Positions 8,801-16,220 of a stretch of 17,350 nucleotides of DNA are shown piece by piece. Both the position numbers and the translations under genes were made by a program. The notes under the pieces were generated by a model that saw nothing but the letters and a program-made list of their open reading frames with translations, was not told where the DNA came from and ran no database searches. Position 1 is the first letter of the stretch. Every line of letters begins with the position of its first letter. The stretch lies in assembly GCA_018333775.1 (NCBI GenBank), contig JAGXSO010000075.1, forward strand, positions 1 through 17,350. Direction: 5' to 3'. The DNA comes from Truepera sp. GTDB lineage: Bacteria > Deinococcota > Deinococci > Deinococcales > Trueperaceae.

Positions 8801-9726
8801 GCTGTCTCCTTCTGCTGACTGCGCACGACCCGTAAGAACAGCAACACCAAGATGTTGGCCAGTACGATAGCGAAGAGGCCGTAGGCACTTGCTCGTCCGA
8901 TATTCCAGCGTGAGAAGGCCTCTAGGAAAATCTGATAGGAGAGGTTGGTGGTCTGAATGCCGGGACCGCCGGAGGTGGTCACAAAAATCTCACCGAACAC
9001 GTTGAGTACGAAGATCACTTGGAGCAGCAGGGCGATTTCGATAAAGCGCCGCAAGTGAGGTAAGATGATGAAGCGAAACATAGCAACTGGGCCGGCGCCG
9101 TCAAGCCAGGCAGCCTCGCGGGTGGAGTCGGGGAGCGATTGTAGGCCTGCCAAGAGGATGAGCATGACAAAGGGGGTAAACTGCCACGACACGATACCGA
9201 TAATCGTGGCCATGGGCGCTTCTTGGAGGAGAAAGACGCTCGGCAGCCCAAACAGCGGCAGCAGCCAGGCAGAGAGGCCGAACGAGGGGTCGAGCATCAG
9301 GTTTTTCCACAACACCGCAGCGGCGACCGGCATAATCAAAAATGGGCTGATCAGCATGGTGCGGGCCAGCCCGCGGCCGGGGAAGCGGCGGTTCATGAGT
9401 AGCGCGAGCAGCATGCCGAGGATGAAGGTGACGATAACGACGGATACGGTCAAGGCCACGGTGTTCTTGATGACAATGTAGAAGTCGGGGTTCCTAAGAA
9501 TCCAGCTATAGTTATTCCACATGCGCTCCCAGCCAAGAAACCTTTGGCTATCTGGCCTTAATAGGTTCCAGCCGGTGAAGCTGAAATAGATCGTCAGGGC
9601 AAAAGGGACCTGAGTGACGATGATAAGAAAAAGGATGCCGGGAACAGAGAGGAACTTCCGGCCTTCATGGGGACGGCGGCGTACCTCAGGTTGTAGGTTT
9701 GGGGCTGCGATGATTTCGCCATTCAC
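8797..9726 (-). CDS. smoF: Polyol ABC transporter permease, MalF/SmoF type
   Basis: The 309-residue membrane protein has six predicted transmembrane segments and the EAA loop EAAWLDGAGPVAMFRFIILP. Segments such as YFSFTGWNLLRP, VLWKNLM, and EIFVTTSGGPGIQTTNLSY closely resemble SmoF-type sorbitol/mannitol permeases as I remember them. A cytoplasmic N-terminus with basic residues (RRRPHEGRK) precedes the first membrane helix. TAAGGAG lies about ten bases before the ATG. It is separated from the binding-protein gene by 108 bases holding a strong hairpin, so it is probably expressed less than that gene. Confidence 0.88.
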   Translation of the reverse strand: MNGEIIAAPNLQPEVRRRPHEGRKFLSVPGILFLIIVTQVPFALTIYFSFTGWNLLRPDSQRFLGWERMWNNYSWILRNPDFYIVIKNTVALTVSVVIVTFILGMLLALLMNRRFPGRGLARTMLISPFLIMPVAAAVLWKNLMLDPSFGLSAWLLPLFGLPSVFLLQEAPMATIIGIVSWQFTPFVMLILLAGLQSLPDSTREAAWLDGAGPVAMFRFIILPHLRRFIEIALLLQVIFVLNVFGEIFVTTSGGPGIQTTNLSYQIFLEAFSRWNIGRASAYGLFAIVLANILVLLFLRVVRSQQKETA

Positions 9727-9794
9727 GCGCGACTCCTTATAGTAGCCCTGCGCCCCTAACTATCGGCGTCAGCTATGGGGCGGTCGGCCTAGCT

Positions 9795-9820
9795 AAGGGG
9801 GGCTGCCAAGGCAGCCCCTT
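9795..9820 (-). terminator. Intercistronic hairpin after the binding-protein gene
   Basis: The 20-base perfect inverted repeat GGGGCTGCCAAGGCAGCCCC (9799-9818) forms a stem of 7-8 bp with a short loop. A few A/T pairs can extend it. On the minus strand it lies 15 bases after the binding-protein stop and has no T-run. Such elements between binding protein and permease genes usually cause partial termination or protect the upstream mRNA, so the binding protein exceeds the permeases. Confidence 0.6.
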
Positions 9821-9834
9821 CTCTCCTGGTGTAG

Positions 9835-11145
9835 CTAGAAGTATCCGGCGTCTCGCATAGCCTCTTCGGCTAAGCGTTGGGCTCGAGCTAGGCCCGCCTC
9901 CACGGAGATGGCGCCCGCTAGGATTTCACTGACGATCTGGGCTACGTCGTTGCCAATACCCTGGAACTCGGGGATCTGCACGAACTGGATGCCTGGAGCG
10001 ATCTGAGGCCGCGCGGTGGCATTGAGAGGGTCGGCACTCTGGATAGCCTGCAAGACCTGCGAAGCAAAGGGCGCAGCTTCCAGGTACTCAGCCCGTTCGT
10101 AGGTGGAAATGCGCGTACCAGGAGGTACCTGGGCCCAGCCGCGTTCCGCTGCGACTAGTTCGATGTAGTCCTTTGAAGTTGCCCACATCACGAAGCGGAA
10201 GGCTGCGGCTTTGGCATCAGAGGTCTGTGGGATGGCCAAGTTCCACGACCACAGCCACTGATTACCTTTGGCTACCGGGCCGACCGGCGCTGCCGCATAT
10301 GCCATGTCGGGGCCGGCCGGAGAGTTGGCCAGGAAGCCTGCGGCTACCGTGGCATCAACCCAGATGGCGGCTCTGCCCTGGGACATCAGCGCCAGCGCTT
10401 CGGGGAAGGAGATGCCGGTTACGCCTGGTGCGCCGCACTGCTGCACCATGTCGCGATAGAAGGTAAGGGCTGCTGCCCATTCAGGGCTGTTAATCTGTGG
10501 GCGCCCCTCGGCGTCAAACCACTGGCCACCGAAGGTATTGATGACCGTGGTAATGGGGGCCATGTTGTCGCCCCAGCCCGGCTTTCCGCGCATCACGATG
10601 CCGTTAACACCGTTAGCGGGGTCATGTACTGCGCACGCAATTTCGCGAACCTCTTCCCAGGTCGGCCGCTCGGGCATAGTCAGTCCCGCTGCGTCGAGCA
10701 GACGCCTGTTGTACATGGTGAAGCTCGACTCGCCGTAGAACGGAACCGCGAACAGCTCATCCTGGTACGAAAGTCCAGCGCGTATGGCAGGGAGGATGTC
10801 TTCGAAATCGTAATTGGCCGCGACCTCGGGGTACTGCTCGGCCAGTGCGGAAATGGAGGCGAGCCAGTTGATGGCACCCCACATGGCTGTTTCGTAGGAC
10901 CCGACGGTCACCACGTCAAACGCGCCGCTACCGGCAGCGGCATCGACCGTAACGCGCGAACGCAAGGTGCCTTCGTCCAGGACCAGCCATTGCAAGCGAA
11001 TATCGGGGTTTTGCGCCTCGAAGACGCGGCTTAACTCTTGCATGATGACCATGTCAGGGTTATTCACAGTGGCAATGGTCACCGTGGTTTGCGAGAAGGC
11101 GAGCGAGCTGAACATCACCAATAAGGCAAGCCACCAACGTTTCAT
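9835..11145 (-). CDS. smoE: Extracellular polyol-binding protein, SmoE-like
   Basis: This 436-residue family 1 solute-binding protein begins MKRWWLALLVMFSSLAFS, a Sec signal peptide with likely cleavage after Ser18 (AFS-QTT). No lipobox cysteine is present, unusual if the cell lacks an outer membrane but normal for a periplasmic protein. The mature part carries stretches I recall from sorbitol/mannitol-binding SmoE/MtlE proteins: TIATVNNPDM, DVVTVGSYE, FAVPFYGESSFTMYNR, WATSKDYIELVA, GWAQVPPGTR and IPEFQGIGND. ATG 11145 is chosen because AGGAGG sits five bases upstream and the signal peptide starts there; an upstream ATG at 11196 would place a charged stretch before it. First gene of the operon, with an operator-like palindrome 41 bases upstream. 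Confidence 0.88.
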   Translation of the reverse strand: MKRWWLALLVMFSSLAFSQTTVTIATVNNPDMVIMQELSRVFEAQNPDIRLQWLVLDEGTLRSRVTVDAAAGSGAFDVVTVGSYETAMWGAINWLASISALAEQYPEVAANYDFEDILPAIRAGLSYQDELFAVPFYGESSFTMYNRRLLDAAGLTMPERPTWEEVREIACAVHDPANGVNGIVMRGKPGWGDNMAPITTVINTFGGQWFDAEGRPQINSPEWAAALTFYRDMVQQCGAPGVTGISFPEALALMSQGRAAIWVDATVAAGFLANSPAGPDMAYAAAPVGPVAKGNQWLWSWNLAIPQTSDAKAAAFRFVMWATSKDYIELVAAERGWAQVPPGTRISTYERAEYLEAAPFASQVLQAIQSADPLNATARPQIAPGIQFVQIPEFQGIGNDVAQIVSEILAGAISVEAGLARAQRLAEEAMRDAGYF

Positions 11146-11185
11146 CGTTCCTCCTGAGTGCATAAGAATGAACCTAGACCGGTAC

Positions 11186-11207
11186 TTAGCGGCCACGTGG
11201 CCACTAA
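11186..11207. promoter_or_regulatory. Palindromic operator candidate 1
   Basis: A 22-base near-perfect palindrome, TTAG-C-GGCCACGTGGCC-A-CTAA, with symmetry broken only at one base pair. It lies in the divergent intergenic region, 41-62 bases upstream of the smoE ATG. The central CG and even symmetry fit LacI-family operators. Its core, GGCC-ACGT-GGCC, recurs at 11291-11312. Binding here would block the operon promoter; I could not pick a confident -35/-10 for that promoter. Confidence 0.6.
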
Positions 11208-11290
11208 AAAATCAACCTCACCTCCCTTTCGGGTTGCGCAAAGCAAAAGCAACCTTGGCTGACTAAGGCAATAAAAGTGGGTAGCACGGA

Positions 11291-11312
11291 GCTATGGCCT
11301 CGTGGCCATAAG
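11291..11312. promoter_or_regulatory. Palindromic operator candidate 2
   Basis: TATGGCC-TCGT-GGCCATA, 7-bp perfect arms around TCGT, shares the core GGCCNCGTGGCC with the site at 11186-11207. Centre to centre the two are 105 bp apart, about ten helical turns, so a dimer-of-dimers or tetramer could bind both on the same DNA face. It lies 122 bases before the lacI-type start codon and may also allow autoregulation. Confidence 0.58.
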
Positions 11313-11421
11313 CATACATGATGGCGATGCCGCTGTCAAGACATGTCGGAATTGGAATTCTGTCGAGATGGCTGGCGCGGTGTTCGTGAGGCGCTTAATT
11401 TATCGGGCTAGAACCATCTGC

Positions 11422-11427
11422 TATCAT
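11422..11427 (+). promoter_or_regulatory. -10 box of a probable leaderless regulator transcript
   Basis: TATCAT ends six bases before the GTG start codon of the LacI-family gene, and no Shine-Dalgarno sequence is visible between them. In Deinococcota many -10 boxes lie at this distance from leaderless starts. No convincing -35 is seen. Confidence 0.45.
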
Positions 11428-11433
11428 GCCTAC

Positions 11434-12456
11434 GTGCCAACGATTAACGATGTTGCCAAACTGGCTGGGGTATCACCTACCACGGCCAAGCGTGCTATCC
11501 GCGACCCCGCCCGGGTGGCGACGCTCACTTTGGCACGAGTTCGGCAGGCCATCAGCGCACTCAACTATGAGCCCGATCTGATTGCTACAGCGCTACGGCG
11601 GGGTCACAGCAACACGATCGGGCTGGTCGTCGGCAATATTGTCGAGCCGTTCTTTGCCGAGTTGACGCGAGCTATCGCCTACCAGGTGAGGTTACACGGC
11701 TATAACTTGATCATTGCGGACAACGAGTACCGCACCGATGTAGAAGCGGTCCACCTCAAGCAGTTTTTTGGTCAAAAAGTTCGGGGACTGCTGCTTCGCT
11801 CCGGCTACGGCGAATCAAACCTTGACTACCTGCAACGCATGAGCTTAGCCGGTATCGCTATCGTGGAGATCGACCGCTTTTATCCTGACAGCCCCTATAG
11901 CCATGTCATGCTCGATAACCGCCAGTGCGTCTTTGACGGGGTAAGGTACTTACGGGAGCTAGGGCACGAGTTGATCGCTCCATTAGGAACCTTCGACGAA
12001 GTGATCAATAACGAAGAGCGGTCGTTGTTGTTTCCTGAAGCGATGCGCCACGTGGGCTTAAATGTGCCTGCCGAGTATGCCAAGGTCATCCGCTTTGACG
12101 AATCCGAAGGGTACCAGCTCACGCATTACTTACTTGATCTCGAGCCCAGGCCGACGGCGCTGTTTTCGCTTACGGGCAACTTAGCACAAGGGTCTTTTCG
12201 AGCCATTCGCGAACGCGGCCTGCTAATCCCGCAAGATATCTCGCTGCTGACCTTTGACAACTACCCCTGGACTAGACTGGTCACACCACCCATCGACGTG
12301 ATCGAGCAACCGGTGCAAGAGATGGGCCGGAAAGCCGTCGAAATCCTGTTTTCCCTGATGGAGCACAGGCACCCAGACCGGATAATTCGTCGTCGGCTTC
12401 CGGGGGTGATGATACGGCGCTCGAGCTGCGCGCCACCGCCAGCAAAGGCCCTGTGA
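11434..12456 (+). CDS. LacI-family transcriptional regulator of the polyol operon
   Basis: The 340-residue protein starts VPTINDVAKLAGVSPTTAKR, a LacI-type helix-turn-helix at residues 3-25, followed by a hinge region (ALNYEPDLIATALRRGHSNTIGLVV). A periplasmic-binding-protein-like effector domain follows (IVEPFFAELTRAIAYQ, LGHELIAP, ISLLTFDNYPWTRLVTPPID) and would sense a sugar or polyol. GTG 11434 is preferred, although the frame stays open upstream to 11302: the family begins just before the HTH and the upstream part does not fit. In the recognition helix the common YxTVSRV is PTTAKRA, which agrees with an unusual operator. It is divergent from smoE across an intergenic region with two matching palindromes. 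A strong stem-loop follows its stop codon. Confidence 0.9.
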   Translation: MPTINDVAKLAGVSPTTAKRAIRDPARVATLTLARVRQAISALNYEPDLIATALRRGHSNTIGLVVGNIVEPFFAELTRAIAYQVRLHGYNLIIADNEYRTDVEAVHLKQFFGQKVRGLLLRSGYGESNLDYLQRMSLAGIAIVEIDRFYPDSPYSHVMLDNRQCVFDGVRYLRELGHELIAPLGTFDEVINNEERSLLFPEAMRHVGLNVPAEYAKVIRFDESEGYQLTHYLLDLEPRPTALFSLTGNLAQGSFRAIRERGLLIPQDISLLTFDNYPWTRLVTPPIDVIEQPVQEMGRKAVEILFSLMEHRHPDRIIRRRLPGVMIRRSSCAPPPAKAL

Positions 12457-12460
12457 GCAA

Positions 12461-12502
12461 GACACCAAGGGGGCACCTGGGTAGTCGCCCCCCTGGTTTG
12501 TC
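12461..12502 (+). terminator. Stem-loop terminator after the LacI-family gene
   Basis: GACACCAAGGGGGC (12461-12474) pairs with GCCCCCCTGGTTTGTC (12487-12502), with a bulge of two bases and one mismatch, around a 12-base loop. It starts four bases after the stop codon. The U-run is poor (GGTTTGTC lies within the arm), so termination might be incomplete or factor-assisted. The interval 12503-12551 that follows shows nothing else. Confidence 0.6.
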
Positions 12503-12551
12503 AGCGTTAGACAATCCCGAAAGGCGCCTTGTTAAAGTTCTTGGTTCGCCA

Positions 12552-12689
12552 CTACTCCACCGTCACGCTCTTAGCTAGATTGCGCGGCTGACCCACATCT
12601 AACCCCAGCCGGGCAGCAGTCTCGTAGGCCGGCAGTTGCAGCAGCACCACGTTAACCAGTGGTGAGATCAGCTCCATGGTGCGCGAGGC
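12552..12689 (-). pseudogene. 3'-terminal fragment of a diverged glmS
   Basis: Read on the minus strand this gives [20 protein letters not shown] and onward to AKSVTVE and TAG: the last 43 residues of GlmS. The resident gene at 13853 ends almost identically; 39 of 43 residues agree. At DNA level I count 109 of 132 matching bases (the 44 codons including stop); 16 of the 20 sense-codon differences are silent, and the stop codons also differ. The piece therefore diverged while still part of a working gene. It is cut at 12689-12690, where GHMP-kinase sequence begins. It has no start codon or upstream gene and is presumably not expressed. Confidence 0.88.
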
Positions 12690-12759
12690 CGACTTTAAGC
12701 TCATCGAATATCAGGGGGCGCAGATCAGTGCCCGCGAGATCGCTATGGCGCCCGCGGCG
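12690..12759 (+). pseudogene. Internal fragment of a GHMP kinase gene
   Basis: The plus-strand sequence matches 5600-5669, codons 156-178 of the resident GHMP kinase, at 64 of 70 bases by my count. The encoded piece ([20 protein letters not shown]) matches [20 protein letters not shown]. It has neither end of the gene and its orientation is opposite to the adjoining glmS fragment. At the left join both parent genes contain nearly the same 12-mer, TGCGC(G/T)GGGCGG. Confidence 0.85.
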
Positions 12760-12824
12760 AGACGGCCTTCGCGGATGTCCTCATGCGGCGTCGTAACCGT
12801 GTACCAAGGCTTCAGCTCGCTCAT
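12760..12824 (-). pseudogene. 5' fragment of a probable DUF499-family ATPase gene
   Basis: An ATG at 12824, two bases after the HEPN stop codon, opens MSELKPWYTVTTPHEDIREG followed by RL, 22 codons in all. This looks to me like the N-terminus of DUF499 proteins (large predicted ATPases), which start around P-W-x-x-V-x-P-x-x-D-x-R-E-G-R and exceed 900 residues. The match then stops and the frame runs into antisense GHMP-kinase sequence, ending at a TGA (12713-12711) after 37 codons. The close spacing suggests it was the gene following HEPN in the operon. The DUF499 assignment is from memory and rests on a short stretch. Confidence 0.5.
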
Positions 12825-12826
12825 CT

Positions 12827-13219
12827 TCAGCCGCCCCCCTTTTGTCTGAGGTAACATTCGGCTACTTCCACGAATTCCCGCGCCCAGGCACAGACAGATT
12901 CAGCCTTTTCCTTGGGCACACGCGTGCCTACTCCATAGTCCCCAATGTTTCGTAAGTCCTGGGCATCGATCAACCAGCGGTGAAACTTGGGATCAAGGAT
13001 TCCGGGCTTCGAGAACTCGCGGCCGAAGGCCGAGATTACCATAGAATGCTTGCTGTAGGATTGCCCGAGTTCGAGCAGAAGGGCTTGGGCAACGTAGAAC
13101 ATCGCGTAGTAGGCCCGCGACGCTGCGAAATCTTCATGGCCGCTTCGCAGGATGTCCTGTGCCACCTCAAGGCTTTCCTTTGCCTTGCCTAGCAAGGCCT
13201 GAATATCATCGGTGCTCAT
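12827..13219 (-). CDS. HEPN-domain protein, toxin-like partner of MNT
   Basis: This 130-residue protein is a four-helix HEPN domain (PF05168 type). Hallmarks are SRAYYAMFYVAQALLLELG (35-52), KHSMVISAFGREF (57-69) and DLRNIGDYG near residue 89. HEPN proteins encoded with a minimal nucleotidyltransferase are often RNase toxins neutralised by AMP transfer from the partner. Here the RX4-6H catalytic motif of HepT is absent: Arg90 is followed by NIGDY, with no histidine in range. Toxicity is therefore uncertain. Its ATG overlaps the MNT stop (ATGA), with GGGAGGG nine bases upstream inside the MNT gene. The gene appears intact although both flanks are broken. Confidence 0.82.
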   Translation of the reverse strand: MSTDDIQALLGKAKESLEVAQDILRSGHEDFAASRAYYAMFYVAQALLLELGQSYSKHSMVISAFGREFSKPGILDPKFHRWLIDAQDLRNIGDYGVGTRVPKEKAESVCAWAREFVEVAECYLRQKGGG

Positions 13220-13536
13220 AGCGCAACGCCCTCCCGACGCACATTCGTGAGAAAGGGGGTCTTCCGAAACCTGTAGTCATCGCGAGTCACGAAGGCCCTG
13301 GATATTACCACGTCGTACTTGAGGCTGATCTCCGCCGTCGCCTCGGAGGTCCGCTCGATCATCTCGCCGTAGTCGAAAGGCCGCCTCATCACGCATAGGA
13401 CATCGATGTCCGATCCCTCTTCAGCATCGCCGCGGGCCCGGGAACCATACAGCACAACAGATTCCAAATTGTCGCCCAGGAGCGTGGCGAGGCGTGCCCG
13501 GTATTCCGCAAGAATTTGTTGGATCTGACTGTTCAC
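13216..13536 (-). CDS. Minimal nucleotidyltransferase (MNT), antitoxin-like
   Basis: From a GTG at 13536 this gives 106 residues, the usual size for MNT proteins. The polymerase-beta-type signature GSRARGDAEEGSDID (31-45) supplies the first two metal-binding Asp residues, and YDVVI (74-78) the third. In MNT/HEPN pairs the enzyme AMPylates the HEPN partner. The frame stays open upstream to a TTG at 13797, but those 87 codons belong to another remnant and do not fit the MNT fold. GAGGAG lies 12 bases before the GTG. It overlaps the HEPN gene by four bases, as in functional pairs of this type. Confidence 0.82.
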   Translation of the reverse strand: MNSQIQQILAEYRARLATLLGDNLESVVLYGSRARGDAEEGSDIDVLCVMRRPFDYGEMIERTSEATAEISLKYDVVISRAFVTRDDYRFRKTPFLTNVRREGVAL

Positions 13537-13552
13537 AGGCGGCGGCAGCTCC

Positions 13553-13797
13553 TCACCCTTCCCGGAAAAGTTCGCTCTGCGCGTCCCTGTACGCCGTGCG
13601 CAGCGTCTGGCGCTCGCCAAGCAGAGCGCCACCACTTGCCAGTCCTCCAGATCACGCGGGAGAACCTCGAAGAGCGCCTGCGCCAGCTTACAGAACGGGC
13701 CGTCCTCCAGGAATGTTCCCCAAGATATCCTACCAGGTTCCTGCGCTTTTTGAATCGCCCCGAGTTTAAGGCTTCGCCCGAGTAATTTCGGAGGCAA
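13553..13797 (-). pseudogene. Frameshifted C-terminal remnant of a larger protein (DUF1156-like?)
   Basis: One frame reads FCKLAQALFEVLPRDLEDWQ. At about 13630 coding sense moves by one base to ALLGERQTLRTAYRDAQSEL and FREG, then TGA (13555-13553), 16 bases before the MNT start. A single lost base would join them into one C-terminus. An L-A-Q-A-L-x-x-x-x-P segment close to the C-terminus is what I recall from DUF1156 DNA-methylase-like proteins, which can be encoded beside MNT, HEPN and DUF499 genes. Nothing resembling the start of such a protein is present before glmS ends at 13853, so most of the gene is gone. The identification is uncertain; the frame shift is visible. Confidence 0.4.
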
Positions 13798-13852
13798 GAA
13801 GACTTGAGCCAGGGAGCGACCTGACCATCATTAGGCCGGTCATCGGCTGCCG

Positions 13853-15670
<1,818 letters not shown>

Positions 15671-15674
15671 AGCT

Positions 15675-16202
15675 TTACCTCACTTCCCATGGCCTACCGA
15701 ACACCAGAAAACGGTGCAGGCTAGCATAAAGTCCGCGCTGCCCCGGCGCGAACAGGGCTGGATCGAGCAGCGGATAGAGCAAGATGGTGCGCCCGACCAG
15801 GACAAACTGGGACCCAGGCAGAGCACCGCTGATCGGCGCCGCCAGGGTGCGCGGCGGATAGACCAGGAGGTTGTTAATGTCGCGCTCGATCGGTAGTGAG
15901 GACGCCAGGCTGAGTGTCAGCAGCGTCCCCAGCACGAAGCCCCCGATGCCTCCCAGGGCGGCATGGCTGGGGCTGACCGGGCCGTTACGCCGCGCCATGT
16001 GGCGCCCCACGAAACCGAGCGCCAGCCCCAGCAGCAGCGCCAGCGCCAGCGCCAGCAGCTGGCTTAAATGGGCCAACCAGAGCAGCAGTGGGAACAGGAG
16101 CAGCGCGCCAACACCGATCAGCAGGCCGCTTAACCCGCGCTTGGCAGCGAGCGCAGCGCTGCTGGCAATAATCATGAGGCAGAGGAGGTCGATCCAGTTC
16201 AT
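15675..16202 (-). CDS. Small multi-pass membrane protein, CvpA-like
   Basis: The 175-residue protein has about four hydrophobic segments: MNWIDLLCLMIIASSAALAA, GLLIGVGALLLFPLLLWLAH, LLALALALLLGLALGFVG, and GGIGGFVLGTLLTLSLA. The start (NWIDLLCLMIIASSAALAAKRGLSG) resembles CvpA family proteins, which open with D-x-x-x-x-x-x-x-x-x-x-x-G-x-x-x-G. The C-terminal third is soluble (FVLVGRTILLYPLLDPALFA). It lies between pheT (18-base gap) and glmS (4-base gap), so it is co-transcribed with both. Function is unknown; the CvpA assignment rests on pattern and position only. Confidence 0.6.
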   Translation of the reverse strand: MNWIDLLCLMIIASSAALAAKRGLSGLLIGVGALLLFPLLLWLAHLSQLLALALALLLGLALGFVGRHMARRNGPVSPSHAALGGIGGFVLGTLLTLSLASSLPIERDINNLLVYPPRTLAAPISGALPGSQFVLVGRTILLYPLLDPALFAPGQRGLYASLHRFLVFGRPWEVR

Positions 16203-16220
16203 GGGGTTTCCGCGTCGGCG

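Noticed and set aside
12521..12530. AAGGCGCCTT perfect palindrome as an operator
   Set aside because: A single 10-base palindrome in GC-rich intergenic DNA, with no partner and no promoter nearby. It resembles the arms of the hairpin at 4367-4391 only by chance.
12552..12689. A second glmS gene or a C-terminal GlmS domain protein
   Set aside because: Only the last 43 codons plus a few bases remain, with no start codon. Homology stops abruptly at the GHMP-kinase join.
13216..13797. A 193-residue nucleotidyltransferase starting at TTG 13797
   Set aside because: The first 87 codons do not fit the MNT fold and contain the frameshifted end of another protein. A GTG at 13536 with an upstream GAGGAG gives the normal family length.
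12503..13852. Insertion sequence or transposon as the cause of the scar
   Set aside because: I found no transposase remnant, terminal inverted repeats or target-site duplication. The joins look like microhomology events.
15671..15674. glmS ribozyme or riboswitch upstream of glmS
   Set aside because: Only four bases separate glmS from the preceding gene, so there is no leader to hold one.
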